From Lichenibacterium dinghuense (lineage in GTDB: Bacteria > Pseudomonadota > Alphaproteobacteria > Rhizobiales > Beijerinckiaceae), in assembly GCF_021730615.1 (NCBI RefSeq), contig NZ_JAJLMN010000001.1:2925501-2989500 (forward strand): DNA of 64,000 nt. Direction: 5' to 3'. Positions 16,417 to 29,169 of the stretch are shown here, in pieces. The notes beneath the pieces are model-generated. The model was not told the origin of the DNA. It saw only the letters and a program-made list of their open reading frames with translations, and did not search any database. The position numbers and the translations under genes were made by a program. Numbering within the stretch: position 1 is the stretch's first letter; every line of letters starts with the position of its first letter.

Positions 16417-17549
16417 TAGCCCGATTCCGTGAGGATGCGGGGTTGACGGCGGGGTCGCTTTCGATTCGGTTTTGTGTCGATGATCAAGCGCCATTTCCTG
16501 AGCAAGGACGATCGTGCGCGGCTGACGGGCATCGCGCGGGATGGGCTTGAGGAGCATCGGGTCGCCCGGCGCGCCAACGCGATCCTTTTGTTGGACAAGG
16601 GCTGGAGTTGCGAGCAGGTTTCGGAGGCTCTCCTCCTGGACGACGACACGATCCGGAGCTGGTTCAAGGTTTATCGCGAGGGCGGCGTACCGGCTCTGGC
16701 GCGCTTCGACTTGGCGGGCGGGCACCGCGCCTTGACGGTGGAGCAGCTCACGGCCCTGAAAGCCTGGGCCACGGAGGCGCTTCCGGCGTCGACACGCGCG
16801 ATCGGTCATCACATCCGGACGACGTATGGCATGTCGTACACGCGATCCGGTTTGATCAAGCTGATGGCGGCGCTGGATTTTGTCTGGCGCAAGCCTGACC
16901 TTGTGCCCTCGCATCTCGACCTTGCGGCGCAGGAAGCGTTCATCGAGCAGCATGAGCGGCTCCGCAACGGCCTTGGGGCCGACGAAGCGATCGTCTACGG
17001 CGATGCCGTTCACCCGACCCATCAGACGCGACCGGCGGGCGTGTGGATGCCGCGTGGCGCCGACGTCGCGGTTCCTGCGGCGTCGGGCCGTGATCGCATG
17101 AACATCCATGGTGTGATCGACCTGGAGACCGGCGCGACGCGGATGAAGGAAGTGCTTTCGGTCGATGCGCAAAGCACGATCGAGCTTCTGACCTCCATCG
17201 AGAACGCCTACACGACGATGCGTCGGATCCATGTCTATCTGGACAACGCCCGCTATCATCATGCCCGTGCTGTTCAGGATTGGATGAGGCAACCGGGACG
17301 GCGCATCGTGCTTCACTTCATCCCGAGTTACTGCCCTCACCTCAACCCGATCGAGCGGCTCTGGGGCGTGATGCACCAGAACGTCACCCACAACCGGTAC
17401 TATGCCACATTCAAGGACTTCGCGGAGGCGATCCTGACATTCCTCAAGGAAACGGTCCCGAAGCACTTCAGTCGCTTCTCATCCCGAATCACCGATAACT
17501 TCCGCATCCGAGACCCAAAGGATTCTCGGGTCGTCGCGTCGTAGATGTA
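16417..17549. mobile_element. IS630-family insertion sequence, 1133 bp
   Basis: Inserted into the ornithine cyclodeaminase gene. It is bounded by a TA target duplication (16415-16416 and 17550-17551), the standard IS630/Tc1-mariner duplication. Ends are weakly inverted (TAGCCCGATTCCGTGAG versus TACATCTACGACGCGAC on the opposite strand). It carries one intact transposase. Base composition is less GC-rich than the flanks. Confidence 0.88.
16474..17544 (+). CDS. IS630-family transposase
   Basis: Intact DDE transposase of 356 residues. N-terminal helix-turn-helix region (ILLLDKGWSCEQVSEALLLDDDTIRSW), linker, then the DDE_3 domain. Catalytic acids are visible as Asp177 (YGDAVHP), Asp257 (LDNARYHH) and Glu294 (NPIERLWG), with the 36-residue D-E spacing of the family. 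GTG at 16474, with ATG two codons later. No frameshift or stop, so the element may still be mobile. Confidence 0.93.
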   Translation: MSMIKRHFLSKDDRARLTGIARDGLEEHRVARRANAILLLDKGWSCEQVSEALLLDDDTIRSWFKVYREGGVPALARFDLAGGHRALTVEQLTALKAWATEALPASTRAIGHHIRTTYGMSYTRSGLIKLMAALDFVWRKPDLVPSHLDLAAQEAFIEQHERLRNGLGADEAIVYGDAVHPTHQTRPAGVWMPRGADVAVPAASGRDRMNIHGVIDLETGATRMKEVLSVDAQSTIELLTSIENAYTTMRRIHVYLDNARYHHARAVQDWMRQPGRRIVLHFIPSYCPHLNPIERLWGVMHQNVTHNRYYATFKDFAEAILTFLKETVPKHFSRFSSRITDNFRIRDPKDSRVVAS

Positions 17550-18431
17550 TAGCGTGACCTGCCGCGCGTCGCGCCGGCCCGGGGCCTCGCCGGCCACCAC
17601 GCGCCACAGCTCCGTCACCGGGTGGTCCGGCGGGAGCTGCTGGATCTCGCCCTCGACCCGCGTCTGTGGCGGATATTCCACGAAGATGTCGGCGCGCCGC
17701 AGCACGCCCGCGCCGACCTCGGTCTTGCCGGGGCAGTCGCCCCCCACCGCGTTGACGTGCACGCCCGCGCCGACGTGGTTGTCGCCGAGCACGGTGGCGC
17801 GGCGCTTGTCGGCCGTGGCGGTGGTGACGATCTCGGCGCCCTGCACGGCCTCCTCGACGCTCCCGGCCGCGTGGATGGTGAAGCCAAGATGCGCGAGGTT
17901 GGCGGCGCACTTGCGCGTGGCCGCGGGGTCGACGTCGTAGAGGCGCAGCCGGTCGACGCCGAGCAGCGCCTTGAAGGCCAGGGCCTGGAACTCCGACTGT
18001 GCGCCGTTGCCGATCAAGGCCATGGTGCGGGCGCCCCGCGGCGCGAGGTGCTTCGCCGCCACGGCCGAGGTCGCGGCCGTGCGCAGCGCCGTGAGGATCG
18101 TCATCTCGCAAAGCAGCAGCGGGTAGCCCGTCGCGACGTCGGCCAGCATGCCGAAGGCCGCCACGGTCTGGCGCCCCGTGCGGCCGTTCAGCGGGTGGCC
18201 GTTGACGTATTTGAAGCTGTAGAGCGCGCCGTCGCTGGCGGGCATCAGCTCGATCACGCCCTCGGCGCTGTGCGACGCCACCCGCGCCACCTTGTCGAAG
18301 CGCTCCCAGCGGCGGAAATCCTCCTCGATCGCCTCCGCCAGCCCGTGGAGGAAGCGCTCCACCCCGGTGTCGAGCACGAGGCCCATCATGTCGTCGACGC
18401 TGACGAAGGGGACGAGGTTCAGCACGGTCAT
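17550..18431 (-). pseudogene. Ornithine cyclodeaminase, 5' part, interrupted by IS630
   Basis: Ornithine cyclodeaminase converts L-ornithine to L-proline and ammonia with NAD+. The first 293 residues are intact from ATG 18431: MTVLNLVPFVSVDDMM, the substrate and dinucleotide regions KYVNGHPLNGRTGRQTV, TALRTAATSAVAAKHLA and ALIGNGAQSEFQALAF. The frame then runs into the IS at 17549, where a chimaeric tail of about 50 unrelated residues would end at a stop at 17400. The lost C-terminal ~60 residues lie at 16238-16416. The arginase gene ends 5 bp upstream, so the pair formed an arginine to ornithine to proline operon. Activity is probably lost. Confidence 0.9.
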
Positions 18432-18436
18432 GGCCC

Positions 18437-19366
18437 TCACGAGCTCCGGGTCGGGCGGTCCAGGATGCGCCGGCCCATGAGGCTCGCGGCGAGGTCGACC
18501 ATCAGGATGGCGGTGCGGCCGCGCTCGTCGAGGAAGGGGTTCAGCTCGACGAGGTCGAGGCTGCGCACGAGGCCGCTGTCGCGCAGCATCTCCATGGCGA
18601 GGTGGGCCTCGCGGAAGGTCGCGCCGCCCGGCACCGTGGTGCCGACGCCGGGCGCGATGCCGGGGTCGAGGAAGTCCACGTCGAGGCTGACGTGCAGCAT
18701 GGCGTTCGCCGCCGCGGCGCGCGCGAGGAAGCCCGCGAGCGGCGCCGCGAGGCCGCGCTCGTCGATCGAGCGCATGTCGTGGACCTCGATGGGGCCTTCC
18801 GCCAGCGCGCGGCGCTCGACGGGGTCGACGCTGCGCAGCCCGATCATGCAGACGTGCTCGGGCCTCACGGGCACGGCCGGCCCCGGCATCGAGGGTGCGA
18901 AGCCGGGGCGGCCCGTGAGGTAGGCCATGGGCGTGCCGTGCAGGTTGCCGCTTTCCGTCGTGTCGAGCGTGTGGAGGTCCGGGTGCGCGTCGAGCCACAC
19001 GACCCACAGTTCGCGCCCTTCGGCCGCGGCTCTCCGGCTCATGCCGGCGATCGTGCCGGCCGACAGGCTGTGGTCGCCGCCGAGGAAGATCGGGAAGCTG
19101 TCGCGGCTCGCCGCATAGGCCGCCTCGTCGAGCGCCGCCGTCCAGGCCGCGATCTCGGCGAGGTTGCGGATCGCCCGGTTGGGGTGGTGGACGTCCCGCA
19201 GGGGGCCGCGCGCGACGCTGCCCCGGTCCTCGACCGCGAAGCCGAGCCCGGTCAGCGCCTCCGCGAGCCCGGCCGCCGCGTAGGCGGCCGGGCCCATGCC
19301 GCAGCCGCGCCGGCCCGTGCCGGCCTCCACGGGCGCGCCGATCAGCGCGCAGGGTCCCTCGTGCAT
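18437..19366 (-). CDS. Arginase
   Basis: Mn-dependent hydrolase converting L-arginine to ornithine and urea; 309 residues. Metal-binding motifs of the ureohydrolase family are present in order: FLGGDHSLSAG, VVWLDAHPDLHT, and SLDVDFLDPGIAPGVGT, followed by LVELNPFLDERGRTA near the end. The ATG at 19366 (MHEGPCALIGAPVEAG) gives the usual length; longer in-frame starts add an unrelated stretch. It is the first gene of an operon with ornithine cyclodeaminase. Rhizobial ArcA/RocF-type arginases have the same layout, so arginase is preferred to agmatinase. Confidence 0.9.
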   Translation of the reverse strand: MHEGPCALIGAPVEAGTGRRGCGMGPAAYAAAGLAEALTGLGFAVEDRGSVARGPLRDVHHPNRAIRNLAEIAAWTAALDEAAYAASRDSFPIFLGGDHSLSAGTIAGMSRRAAAEGRELWVVWLDAHPDLHTLDTTESGNLHGTPMAYLTGRPGFAPSMPGPAVPVRPEHVCMIGLRSVDPVERRALAEGPIEVHDMRSIDERGLAAPLAGFLARAAAANAMLHVSLDVDFLDPGIAPGVGTTVPGGATFREAHLAMEMLRDSGLVRSLDLVELNPFLDERGRTAILMVDLAASLMGRRILDRPTRSS

Positions 19367-19531
19367 CGGGTCGGCTCCTCGGGTCGCCGCGGCAGGGTAG
19401 CGGGGCGGGACGGGGAAGGGAACGGAGAGCCCGGACAGCCCCCCGCCGTGCCGCACGGCCGGGTCGGCGGACGGCCGTCCCATGAACGCCTGTTCAGGGA
19501 AACGTGGCTTGGGAAACCCGAAATCGTACCG

Positions 19532-19556
19532 GGAACGCCCCCATTGGGTCAGAGTT
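19532..19556 (+). promoter_or_regulatory. Possible EcfG-type promoter of the small exported protein
   Basis: GGAAC (19532-19536), 16-bp spacer, AGTT (19553-19556): one mismatch from the alphaproteobacterial general-stress consensus GGAAC-N16/17-CGTT. It lies about 75 bp before the ATG at 19632. Confidence 0.35.
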
Positions 19557-19568
19557 TCGGTCCTTTTT

Positions 19569-19585
19569 GTGGGAAATATTCCCAC
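19569..19585. promoter_or_regulatory. Perfect palindrome in the arginase upstream region, possible operator
   Basis: GTGGGAA-ATA-TTCCCAC, 7-bp arms with a 3-bp spacer, in the divergent intergenic region between the arginase and exported-protein genes. The short spacer and absence of a T-tract suit an operator better than a terminator. The binding protein is unknown. Confidence 0.35.
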
Positions 19586-19631
19586 GTCCAGACGGCGGGG
19601 CTACCCGCCGAACCGGTCGCAACCCATCGCA

Positions 19632-20012
19632 ATGGATGAAACCATGATCCGCTCTGTCACGATCGCCGCCCTGGTCGCCGCCACCTTCGCCTCCGTCCCC
19701 GTCGCCTTCGCGAAGGACATCAAGGAGACGAGGACCTTCACCAAGGCCGACGGCACGGTGGTGGTCGCCAAGACGAACTTCCACACGAAGACGGACGTCA
19801 CCGACCTCAAGGTGACGAAGACCAAGACCGACGGCAAGGTCCGCACCGTCAGCGAGAAGATCGCGCCCAACCATCAGGACGGCTTCACCGTCTCCAAGAC
19901 CGTAACGGGCTTCAACGGCCAGACCCATTCGTCGACCAGCACCGTCGGCGCGGGCCGCTCGTCGACCTCGGCCAACTCGGGCGGTCACGCCGGCGGCCAC
20001 GGCAAGGCCTGA
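19632..20012 (+). CDS. Small exported Lys/Thr-rich protein, unknown function
   Basis: 126 residues. The N-terminus is a clear Sec signal peptide (MIRSVTIAALVAATFASVPVAFA, cleavage after AFA). The mature part is rich in Lys, Thr and Ser with a repeating charged beta-like pattern (TRTFTKADGTVVVAKT, KVTKTKTDGKVRT). The tail is Ser/Gly/His-rich (GGHAGGHGKA), which might bind metal. No family is recognised. ATG at 19632 or, equally good, ATG at 19644 (MIRS) directly before the signal peptide. A hairpin after the stop and a possible stress promoter upstream suggest a monocistronic gene. Confidence 0.65.
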   Translation: MDETMIRSVTIAALVAATFASVPVAFAKDIKETRTFTKADGTVVVAKTNFHTKTDVTDLKVTKTKTDGKVRTVSEKIAPNHQDGFTVSKTVTGFNGQTHSSTSTVGAGRSSTSANSGGHAGGHGKA

Positions 20013-20031
20013 CGCCCCGCTCACCTACCCC

Positions 20032-20059
20032 GCCGACGCCGCCCCCTCGCGGCGCCGGC
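20032..20059 (+). terminator. GC-rich hairpin after the small exported protein gene
   Basis: GCCGACGCCGC / GCGGCGCCGGC, 11-bp stem with one mismatch and a 6-base C-rich loop, 20 bp after the stop codon. No T-tract follows, so termination is likely but not certain. Confidence 0.45.
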
Positions 20060-20159
20060 GGGCGACCGGGACGCCGGATGCGGCGATGCGTCTACCGTTC
20101 CGGTGTTCCCCCGACGCTCCGCCGTCCCGACCATCTCCAGCCCTTTGCGCGAGCCATCG

Positions 20160-20288
20160 ATGAAGTTCCGCGTCGCGATCCTCGCCCTGCTGCTGACCTC
20201 CGTGACGGTCGGCGGGTGCGTCGGCCCCCGTCCCTGCCCGCCCGGCACGCACCCCGAACCCTACGGCCGGCGCTGCTTCCTGAACTGA
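20160..20288 (+). CDS. Very small putative lipoprotein, 42 aa
   Basis: Signal peptide MKFRVAILALLLTSVTVGG followed by Cys, a lipobox-like VGGC, and a short Pro/Cys-rich mature part (VGPRPCPPGTHPEPYGRRCFLN) containing two more Cys that could form a disulfide. The Cys-Pro-Pro-Gly-Thr/His pattern is frequent in tiny rhizobial lipoproteins, but no function is known. ATG at 20160. Confidence 0.55.
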   Translation: MKFRVAILALLLTSVTVGGCVGPRPCPPGTHPEPYGRRCFLN

Positions 20289-20503
20289 GGCGGGATCGGA
20301 CCTCGCGCCGTTCGGGATCGCCGACGGCCGGTGCCTCGCCCGCTGTCCGCGTGACCCGGATCGAACCGCGTCTGGATCTCCCCCCGGCCCGGAAGCGCCT
20401 CGGCCTCGGGTGAGACAGGCCGTCCCGATGCGGTATAACCTTCGACACGGCCCGAGCCGGCGGGATCGGGCCGCGCCGCCCCGCGCGGCGGCCCGAGGGA
20501 ACG

Positions 20504-23407
<2,904 letters not shown>

Positions 23408-23589
23408 ACGGAAGGCCGGGGCTTTCGATCATCGTCCGACGTTTGGCAGAAAATGCTGACCTCCCTTATCCTTGTAAACAAGGATGAGGGAGGAGTGAAA
23501 GAGTTCTGCCGCTGGTGCGCTGTCCTCCGCTGTGTCGCGCCCGCCCGCGATCGGCTAGGCTGCCCCGTCGGCGGGGCGGGGAGGACGGG

Positions 23590-24225
23590 ATGGCGGTGCG
23601 GCTGAACCTCGCGGTGCAGGGCCTCTTCGCCACGCCCGTGGCGGCGCTGGAGGTGCCGGGGGCGGAGCGCATCAACGCGGCGCTCGGCGAGGCCATCCTG
23701 CGGCGGCGGGCCGAGGCGCCCTCCGTGCAGGCGTCGAACGCGGGTGGCTGGCATTCCGACCGGGACATCCTCGCCTGGGGCGGCCCGGCCGTCGCCGAGG
23801 TGATCGAGCTCGCGCGCGGCATGGCGGCGCAGCTCACGGCGGACCGCGCCGGCGCCCCCGTGCGCCCCGCCTGGCGCGTCTCGGCCTGGGCCAACGTCAA
23901 CGCCAGCGGCCACGCCAACGTGGCGCACTACCACGGCGGCGCCTTCTGGTCCGGCACCTACTACGTCGACGACGGCGGCTGCGCGGCCGACCCCTCGCTC
24001 GGCGGCGAGTTCGAGATGCTGGACCCGCGCGGCCCCGGCCCCGGCATGTACGCCCCCGGGCTCAAGTTCACCGGCGACGGCGCTTCCGCGGGCGGCGCCG
24101 AGACGATCCGGCCGAAGCCGGGGCTCCTGATCCTGTTCCCGTCCTGGCTGCTCCACCAGGTGCGGCCCTACCGCGGCACCGGCACCCGGATCTCGGTGGC
24201 CTTCAACCTGTCGCTGCCCCAGTGA
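23590..24225 (+). CDS. Putative 2OG-Fe(II) oxygenase, TIGR02466 family
   Basis: Protein of 211 residues of the double-stranded beta-helix oxygenase type often found in phage and bacterial genomes (2OG-FeII_Oxy_5 / TIGR02466). The key block ANVNASGHANVAHYHGGAF followed by WSGTYYV matches the family H-x-H ... SGxYY pattern. The second half ends LILFPSWLLHQVRPY, then TRISVAFNLS, giving the distal His and Arg for iron and 2-oxoglutarate. The substrate is unknown. Its stop overlaps the start of the DeoR-type regulator by 4 bp, so they are transcribed together, which is odd for a glp operon. Confidence 0.75.
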   Translation: MAVRLNLAVQGLFATPVAALEVPGAERINAALGEAILRRRAEAPSVQASNAGGWHSDRDILAWGGPAVAEVIELARGMAAQLTADRAGAPVRPAWRVSAWANVNASGHANVAHYHGGAFWSGTYYVDDGGCAADPSLGGEFEMLDPRGPGPGMYAPGLKFTGDGASAGGAETIRPKPGLLILFPSWLLHQVRPYRGTGTRISVAFNLSLPQ

Positions 24226-25022
24226 GCCTCGTCGCCCCGCGGGCGCCGACGCGGCGCCAGGTCGAGATCGTCGGCCTGCTGCGCGAGAAGGGCCGCGTCA
24301 CGGTGGAGGACCTCGCGGCGCATTTCACGGTCACGCCGCAGACCATCCGGCGCGACCTCAACGACCTCAGCGACGCCCAGATGGTGGTGCGGGTGCACGG
24401 CGGCGCCATGGTGGCGTCCGGCGTCGTCAACCTCGCCTACGAGGCGAGGAAGCTCATCGCCGGCCCGCACAAGCGGCTGATCGGGGAAGCGGCGGCGCGG
24501 CTGGTGCCGGATCATTCCTCCGTGTTCCTCACCATCGGCACCACCACCGAGGAGGTGGCGCGCGCGCTCGGCGGCCACGCGGGGCTCCTCGTCATCACCA
24601 ACAACCTCCAGGTCGCGGCCGAGCTCTACCGCAACAGCGCGATCGAGGTGGTGGTCACGGGCGGCAGCGTGCGCCACGGCGACGGCGGCATCGTGGGGGC
24701 GCAGTCGGAAGCGCTGATCGCGCAGTTCCGCGTCGACCTCGCGGTGATCGGCACCTCGGCGGTCGACGCCGACGGCACGCTGCTCGACTTCGACATCCGC
24801 GAGGTGCAGGCGCAGCGCGCCATCATCGAGCACGCGCGCCGCGTGGTGCTGGTGGCGGATTCCAGCAAGTTCGCCCGCTCGGCCCCCGTGCGGGTCGCCC
24901 ACCTCGACGACGTCGACATCCTGGTCACCGACCGGCTGCCGCCCGCCACGGCCGAGCTGTGCCGCGCGCACGGCGTCGAAGTGGTGGAGGCCGGCGGTCC
25001 AATAGAGAGCGAGGACGAATGA
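24222..25022 (+). CDS. glpR: DeoR/GlpR-family transcriptional regulator of the glycerol operon
   Basis: Repressor of 266 residues. The N-terminal DeoR helix-turn-helix is plain (RQVEIVGLLREKGRVTVEDL, TPQTIRRDLNDL). The C-terminal DeoRC sugar-phosphate sensor has FLTIGTTTEEVARAL, TNNLQVAAEL, VVTGGSVRHGDGGIVG and the late VLVADSSKFARSAPVRVA. In E. coli the GlpR inducer is glycerol 3-phosphate. The start is GTG at 24222, overlapping the preceding stop. It lies directly upstream of the glpSTPQUV genes on the same strand, so control of glycerol uptake is the natural inference. Confidence 0.85.
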   Translation: MSLVAPRAPTRRQVEIVGLLREKGRVTVEDLAAHFTVTPQTIRRDLNDLSDAQMVVRVHGGAMVASGVVNLAYEARKLIAGPHKRLIGEAAARLVPDHSSVFLTIGTTTEEVARALGGHAGLLVITNNLQVAAELYRNSAIEVVVTGGSVRHGDGGIVGAQSEALIAQFRVDLAVIGTSAVDADGTLLDFDIREVQAQRAIIEHARRVVLVADSSKFARSAPVRVAHLDDVDILVTDRLPPATAELCRAHGVEVVEAGGPIESEDE

Positions 25023-25054
25023 GCAGAAGCTAAATATCGAATGAGCGCGCTTTT

Positions 25055-25085
25055 GTTTTCGTTCTGACCTTCGTTTTATTCGCTT
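25055..25085 (+). promoter_or_regulatory. TTCGTT repeats, candidate DeoR-type operator before glpS
   Basis: In an unusually AT-rich stretch between the regulator and glpS there are direct repeats TTCGTT (25058-25063 and 25070-25075) and a further TTCG (25079-25082). Spaced TTTCG-type direct repeats are common binding sites of DeoR-family repressors, so this is the likely glpR-type operator. Confidence 0.4.
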
Positions 25086-25210
25086 GCCAGTTCTTCCGCC
25101 TTCGACATAGGCTCGCCTCCATCGGACGAATGAGCGCCCCATCGAGGGCGCCGGGCCGGGAGGACGACCATGCACAGCCCGCACGGGATGGTGGCCGGGG
25201 CGCATCGCCC

Positions 25211-26287
25211 GTGAGCCTCGTGCTCGACAAGGTCGGCTACAAGCGCGGCGGGGAGGTCTACGTCGACGACGTGTCGCTCGACCTCGCGCCCGGCTCGATG
25301 AACGTGCTGCTCGGCCCGACGCTGTCGGGCAAGACCACGCTGATGCGCCTGATGGCCGGGCTCGACCGCCCGACGGCGGGCCGCCTCGTCGAGGACGGGC
25401 GCGACGTCACCGGCCTCGGCGTGAAGCACCGCTCGGTCGCCATGGTGTACCAGCAGTTCGTCAACTACCCGACGCTCACCGTCTACGAGAACATCGCGTC
25501 CCCGCTGCGTGTGCAGGGCCTGGCCGAGGCCGAGATCGAGGCGCGCGTCGCCCGCGCCGCCAAGCTGATGCGGCTCGAACCCATGCTGAAGCGCACGCCC
25601 GCGCAGCTGTCCGGCGGCCAGCAGCAGCGCACCGCCCTCGCGCGGGCCCTCGTCAAGCAGGCGAGGCTCGTGCTGCTCGACGAGCCGCTCGCCAACCTCG
25701 ACTACAAGCTTCGCGAAGAACTGCGCGAGGAGCTGCCGCGCCTCTTCGCCGAGACCGGCGCCATCCTGGTCTACGCCACCACCGAGCCGAGCGAGGCGCT
25801 GCTGCTGAAGGGGCGCACCGCCACGCTGAGCGAGGGGCGCGTCACCCAGTTCGGGCCGACCGCGCGCGTCTACCGCGAGCCGGACACGCTGGCCGCCGCC
25901 CGCGTCTTCTCCGACCCGCCGCTGAACGAGCTCCCCGCCTCCGCGGTGGCGGCCGCGAAGGAGCTGCCGGCGGGCGCCAGCACGGTCGGGTTCCGCGCCG
26001 ACGCCGCGGCCGTGGCGGCGCCCGGCGGCCCGGGCGCCCGCGCCAGCTTCCCCGGCACCGTCGCGGTGACGGAGATCTCGGGCTCGGAATCCTTCGTCCA
26101 CGTCGCCACCGACGCCGGCCTCGGCACGCTCGTGTGCCTCGTCGATGGCGTGCACAGCTTCGAGCCCGGCCAGCGCGTCGAGGCGCGGGTCGACCTCGCC
26201 CGCGCCTTCGCGTTCGCGGCCGACGGGCGGCGGCTCGGCGCGCCCGCCGCGCCGGCGTCGGCGCCGCGCGTCGCCGTGCCGGCCTGA
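25211..26287 (+). CDS. glpS: Glycerol ABC transporter ATP-binding protein GlpS
   Basis: ATPase subunit of the rhizobial-type glycerol importer. Walker A is the atypical LLGPTLSGKTTLM seen in GlpS proteins, followed by Q-loop AMVYQQFVNYPTLTVYENIASPLRV, signature LSGGQQQRTALARALVK, Walker B LVLLDEPLANLDYKLREELREEL and the family-specific YATTEPSEALLL in place of a canonical H-loop His. A TOBE-like regulatory tail follows. GTG at 25211 (VSLVLDKVGYKRGG) matches the usual start; an in-frame ATG at 25130 would add 27 unlike residues. First gene of glpSTPQUV. Confidence 0.9.
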   Translation: MSLVLDKVGYKRGGEVYVDDVSLDLAPGSMNVLLGPTLSGKTTLMRLMAGLDRPTAGRLVEDGRDVTGLGVKHRSVAMVYQQFVNYPTLTVYENIASPLRVQGLAEAEIEARVARAAKLMRLEPMLKRTPAQLSGGQQQRTALARALVKQARLVLLDEPLANLDYKLREELREELPRLFAETGAILVYATTEPSEALLLKGRTATLSEGRVTQFGPTARVYREPDTLAAARVFSDPPLNELPASAVAAAKELPAGASTVGFRADAAAVAAPGGPGARASFPGTVAVTEISGSESFVHVATDAGLGTLVCLVDGVHSFEPGQRVEARVDLARAFAFAADGRRLGAPAAPASAPRVAVPA

Positions 26288-26301
26288 GCGGGGACCGCGC
26301 C

Positions 26302-27404
<1,103 letters not shown>

Positions 27405-27405
<1 letters not shown>

Positions 27406-28295
27406 TGGACGGACGCGTGTGGGACAACCGCGCCTGGCTCTTCGTCGTGCCGGTGCTGATCTTCGTGCTGTTCTCCTCCCTCGTCCCGATGATGACGGTG
27501 GTGAACTACGCCTTCCAGGACTCGATGGGGCAGAACAGCTTCTTCTGGAACGGCCCCGGCTGGTTCCAGGGCCTGCTCGACCCCTCGACGGCGGTGGGCG
27601 CGCGCTTTCAGGGCGCGCTCCTGCGCAACTTCCTGTTCTCCTTCGTCGTGCTGGCGATCGAGGTCCCGCTCGGCATCGCGGTGGCGCTGTGCATCCCGAA
27701 GTCCGGCTGGCGGGTCGGCGCCGTGCTGGTCTTCATCGCGCTGCCGCTGCTGATCCCCTACAACGTCGTCGGCACCATCTGGCAGCTCTTCTCGCGCACC
27801 GACATCGGCCTCTTCGGCGTGGCGCTCGACCGCTCCGGCGTGCCCTTCAACGTCACGCAGAACGCGGGCTCGGCCTGGGCCGTCATCGTGCTGATGGACG
27901 TGTGGCACTGGACCTCGATGGTGGCGCTGCTGTGCTACGCGGGCCTCAAAGCCATCCCGGACGCCTATTACCAGGCGGCCCGCATCGACGGCGCGGGCCG
28001 CTGGAGCGTGTTCCGCAACATCGAGCTGCCGAAGCTGCGCAAGGTGCTGATCATCGCCATGCTGCTCCGCTTCATGGGCTCGTTCATGATCTACGCCGAG
28101 CCCTTCACGGTGACGGGCGGCGGGCCCGGCGAGGCGACCAGCTTCCTGTCCGTCGACCTCGTCAAGATGGCGCTGGGCCAGGTCGACCTCGGCAACGCCG
28201 CCGCCTATTCGCTGGTCTACAACCTGATCACGCTGACGGTCTGCTGGGTGTTCTTCACCTACACGACCCAAGCGGATTCGAAGGACGCCGCATGA
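27405..28295 (+). CDS. glpP: Glycerol ABC transporter permease GlpP
   Basis: Inner-membrane permease of 296 residues of the MalF-like (BPD_transp_1) type with six helices. The EAA loop for ATPase contact is visible as YYQAARIDGAGRWSVFRNIELPKL. The N-terminus WDNRAWLFVVPVLIFVLFSSLVPMMTVV is typical of rhizobial GlpP. ATG at 27405 shares its A with the TGA of glpT (TGATG), indicating translational coupling; the 3' end overlaps glpQ by 4 bp. Confidence 0.92.
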
Positions 28296-29158
28296 GCTCC
28301 TCCGCGATCTCCGCCCCGCTCGCGGGGAGCCAGGCCCGCGGCGTCCGGGTCGCCCGCCGCCCGGCGGGGCGGACCCTCGGCATGGCGGCCTACATGCTGT
28401 TCCTGCTCGTGCCGGTCTATTGGCTGATCAACACGAGTTTCAAGACCAACCCGGACATCCTGTCGGGCCTGAGCCTCTGGCCGCAGCGCCCGACGCTGGA
28501 GAACTACGCCAAGATCTTCACCGACCCCGACTGGCACGCGGCCTTCGTCAACTCGGTGCTGATGGTGACGATCAACACCGTGCTGTCCGTGGCGGTGGCC
28601 CTGCCCGCCGCCTACGCGTTCAGCCGCTACCGTTTCGTCGGCGACAAGCCGCTGTTCTTCTGGCTCCTGTCGAACCTGATGGCGCCGCCGGCCGTCTACG
28701 CGCTGCCGTTCTTCAACCTGTATTCGGCGACGGGGCTGTTCGACACGATCTGGGCCGTGGCGCTGGCGCACTGCCTGTTCAACGTGCCCCTCGCGGTGTG
28801 GATCTTGGAGGGCTTCATCTCCGGCGTGCCGCGCGAGATCGACGAGACGGCCGCGATCGACGGCTATTCGTTCCCGCGCTTCTTCATCAAGATCTTCCTG
28901 CCCTTGATCGCCAACGGCATCGGGGTCGCGGCCTTCTTCTGCTTCATGTTCTCCTGGGTCGAGCAGCTCCTCGCCACGACCCTCACCACCGTCAACGCCA
29001 AGCCGATCGCCGGCATGATGTCGCGCGCCTATTCGGCCGCGGGGCTCGACTGGGGCCTGCTCGCCGCGGCCGGCACGCTCACCATGATCCCCGGCGCGGT
29101 CGTGATCTGGTTCGTGCGCAACCACATCGCCAAGGGCTTCGCCCTCGGGCGGGTCTGA
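28292..29158 (+). CDS. glpQ: Glycerol ABC transporter permease GlpQ
   Basis: Second permease, MalG-like, 288 residues. Helix 1 (MAAYMLFLLVPVYWLINTSFKTNPDI), EAA loop (REIDETAAIDGYSFPRFFIKIFLPL) and the C-terminal WFVRNHIAKGFALGRV match carbohydrate-type permeases of the CUT1 branch. The ATG at 28292 overlaps the glpP stop (ATGA). Partner of GlpP in the glycerol importer. It is not the E. coli glycerophosphodiesterase of the same name. Confidence 0.92.
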   Translation: MSSSAISAPLAGSQARGVRVARRPAGRTLGMAAYMLFLLVPVYWLINTSFKTNPDILSGLSLWPQRPTLENYAKIFTDPDWHAAFVNSVLMVTINTVLSVAVALPAAYAFSRYRFVGDKPLFFWLLSNLMAPPAVYALPFFNLYSATGLFDTIWAVALAHCLFNVPLAVWILEGFISGVPREIDETAAIDGYSFPRFFIKIFLPLIANGIGVAAFFCFMFSWVEQLLATTLTTVNAKPIAGMMSRAYSAAGLDWGLLAAAGTLTMIPGAVVIWFVRNHIAKGFALGRV

Positions 29159-29169
29159 AGGGTTCCGTG

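Noticed and set aside
17400-17549. Genuine C-terminus of ornithine cyclodeaminase reading into the IS
   Set aside because: The tail is antisense IS630 DNA and the real C-terminus is found in frame on the other side of the insertion.
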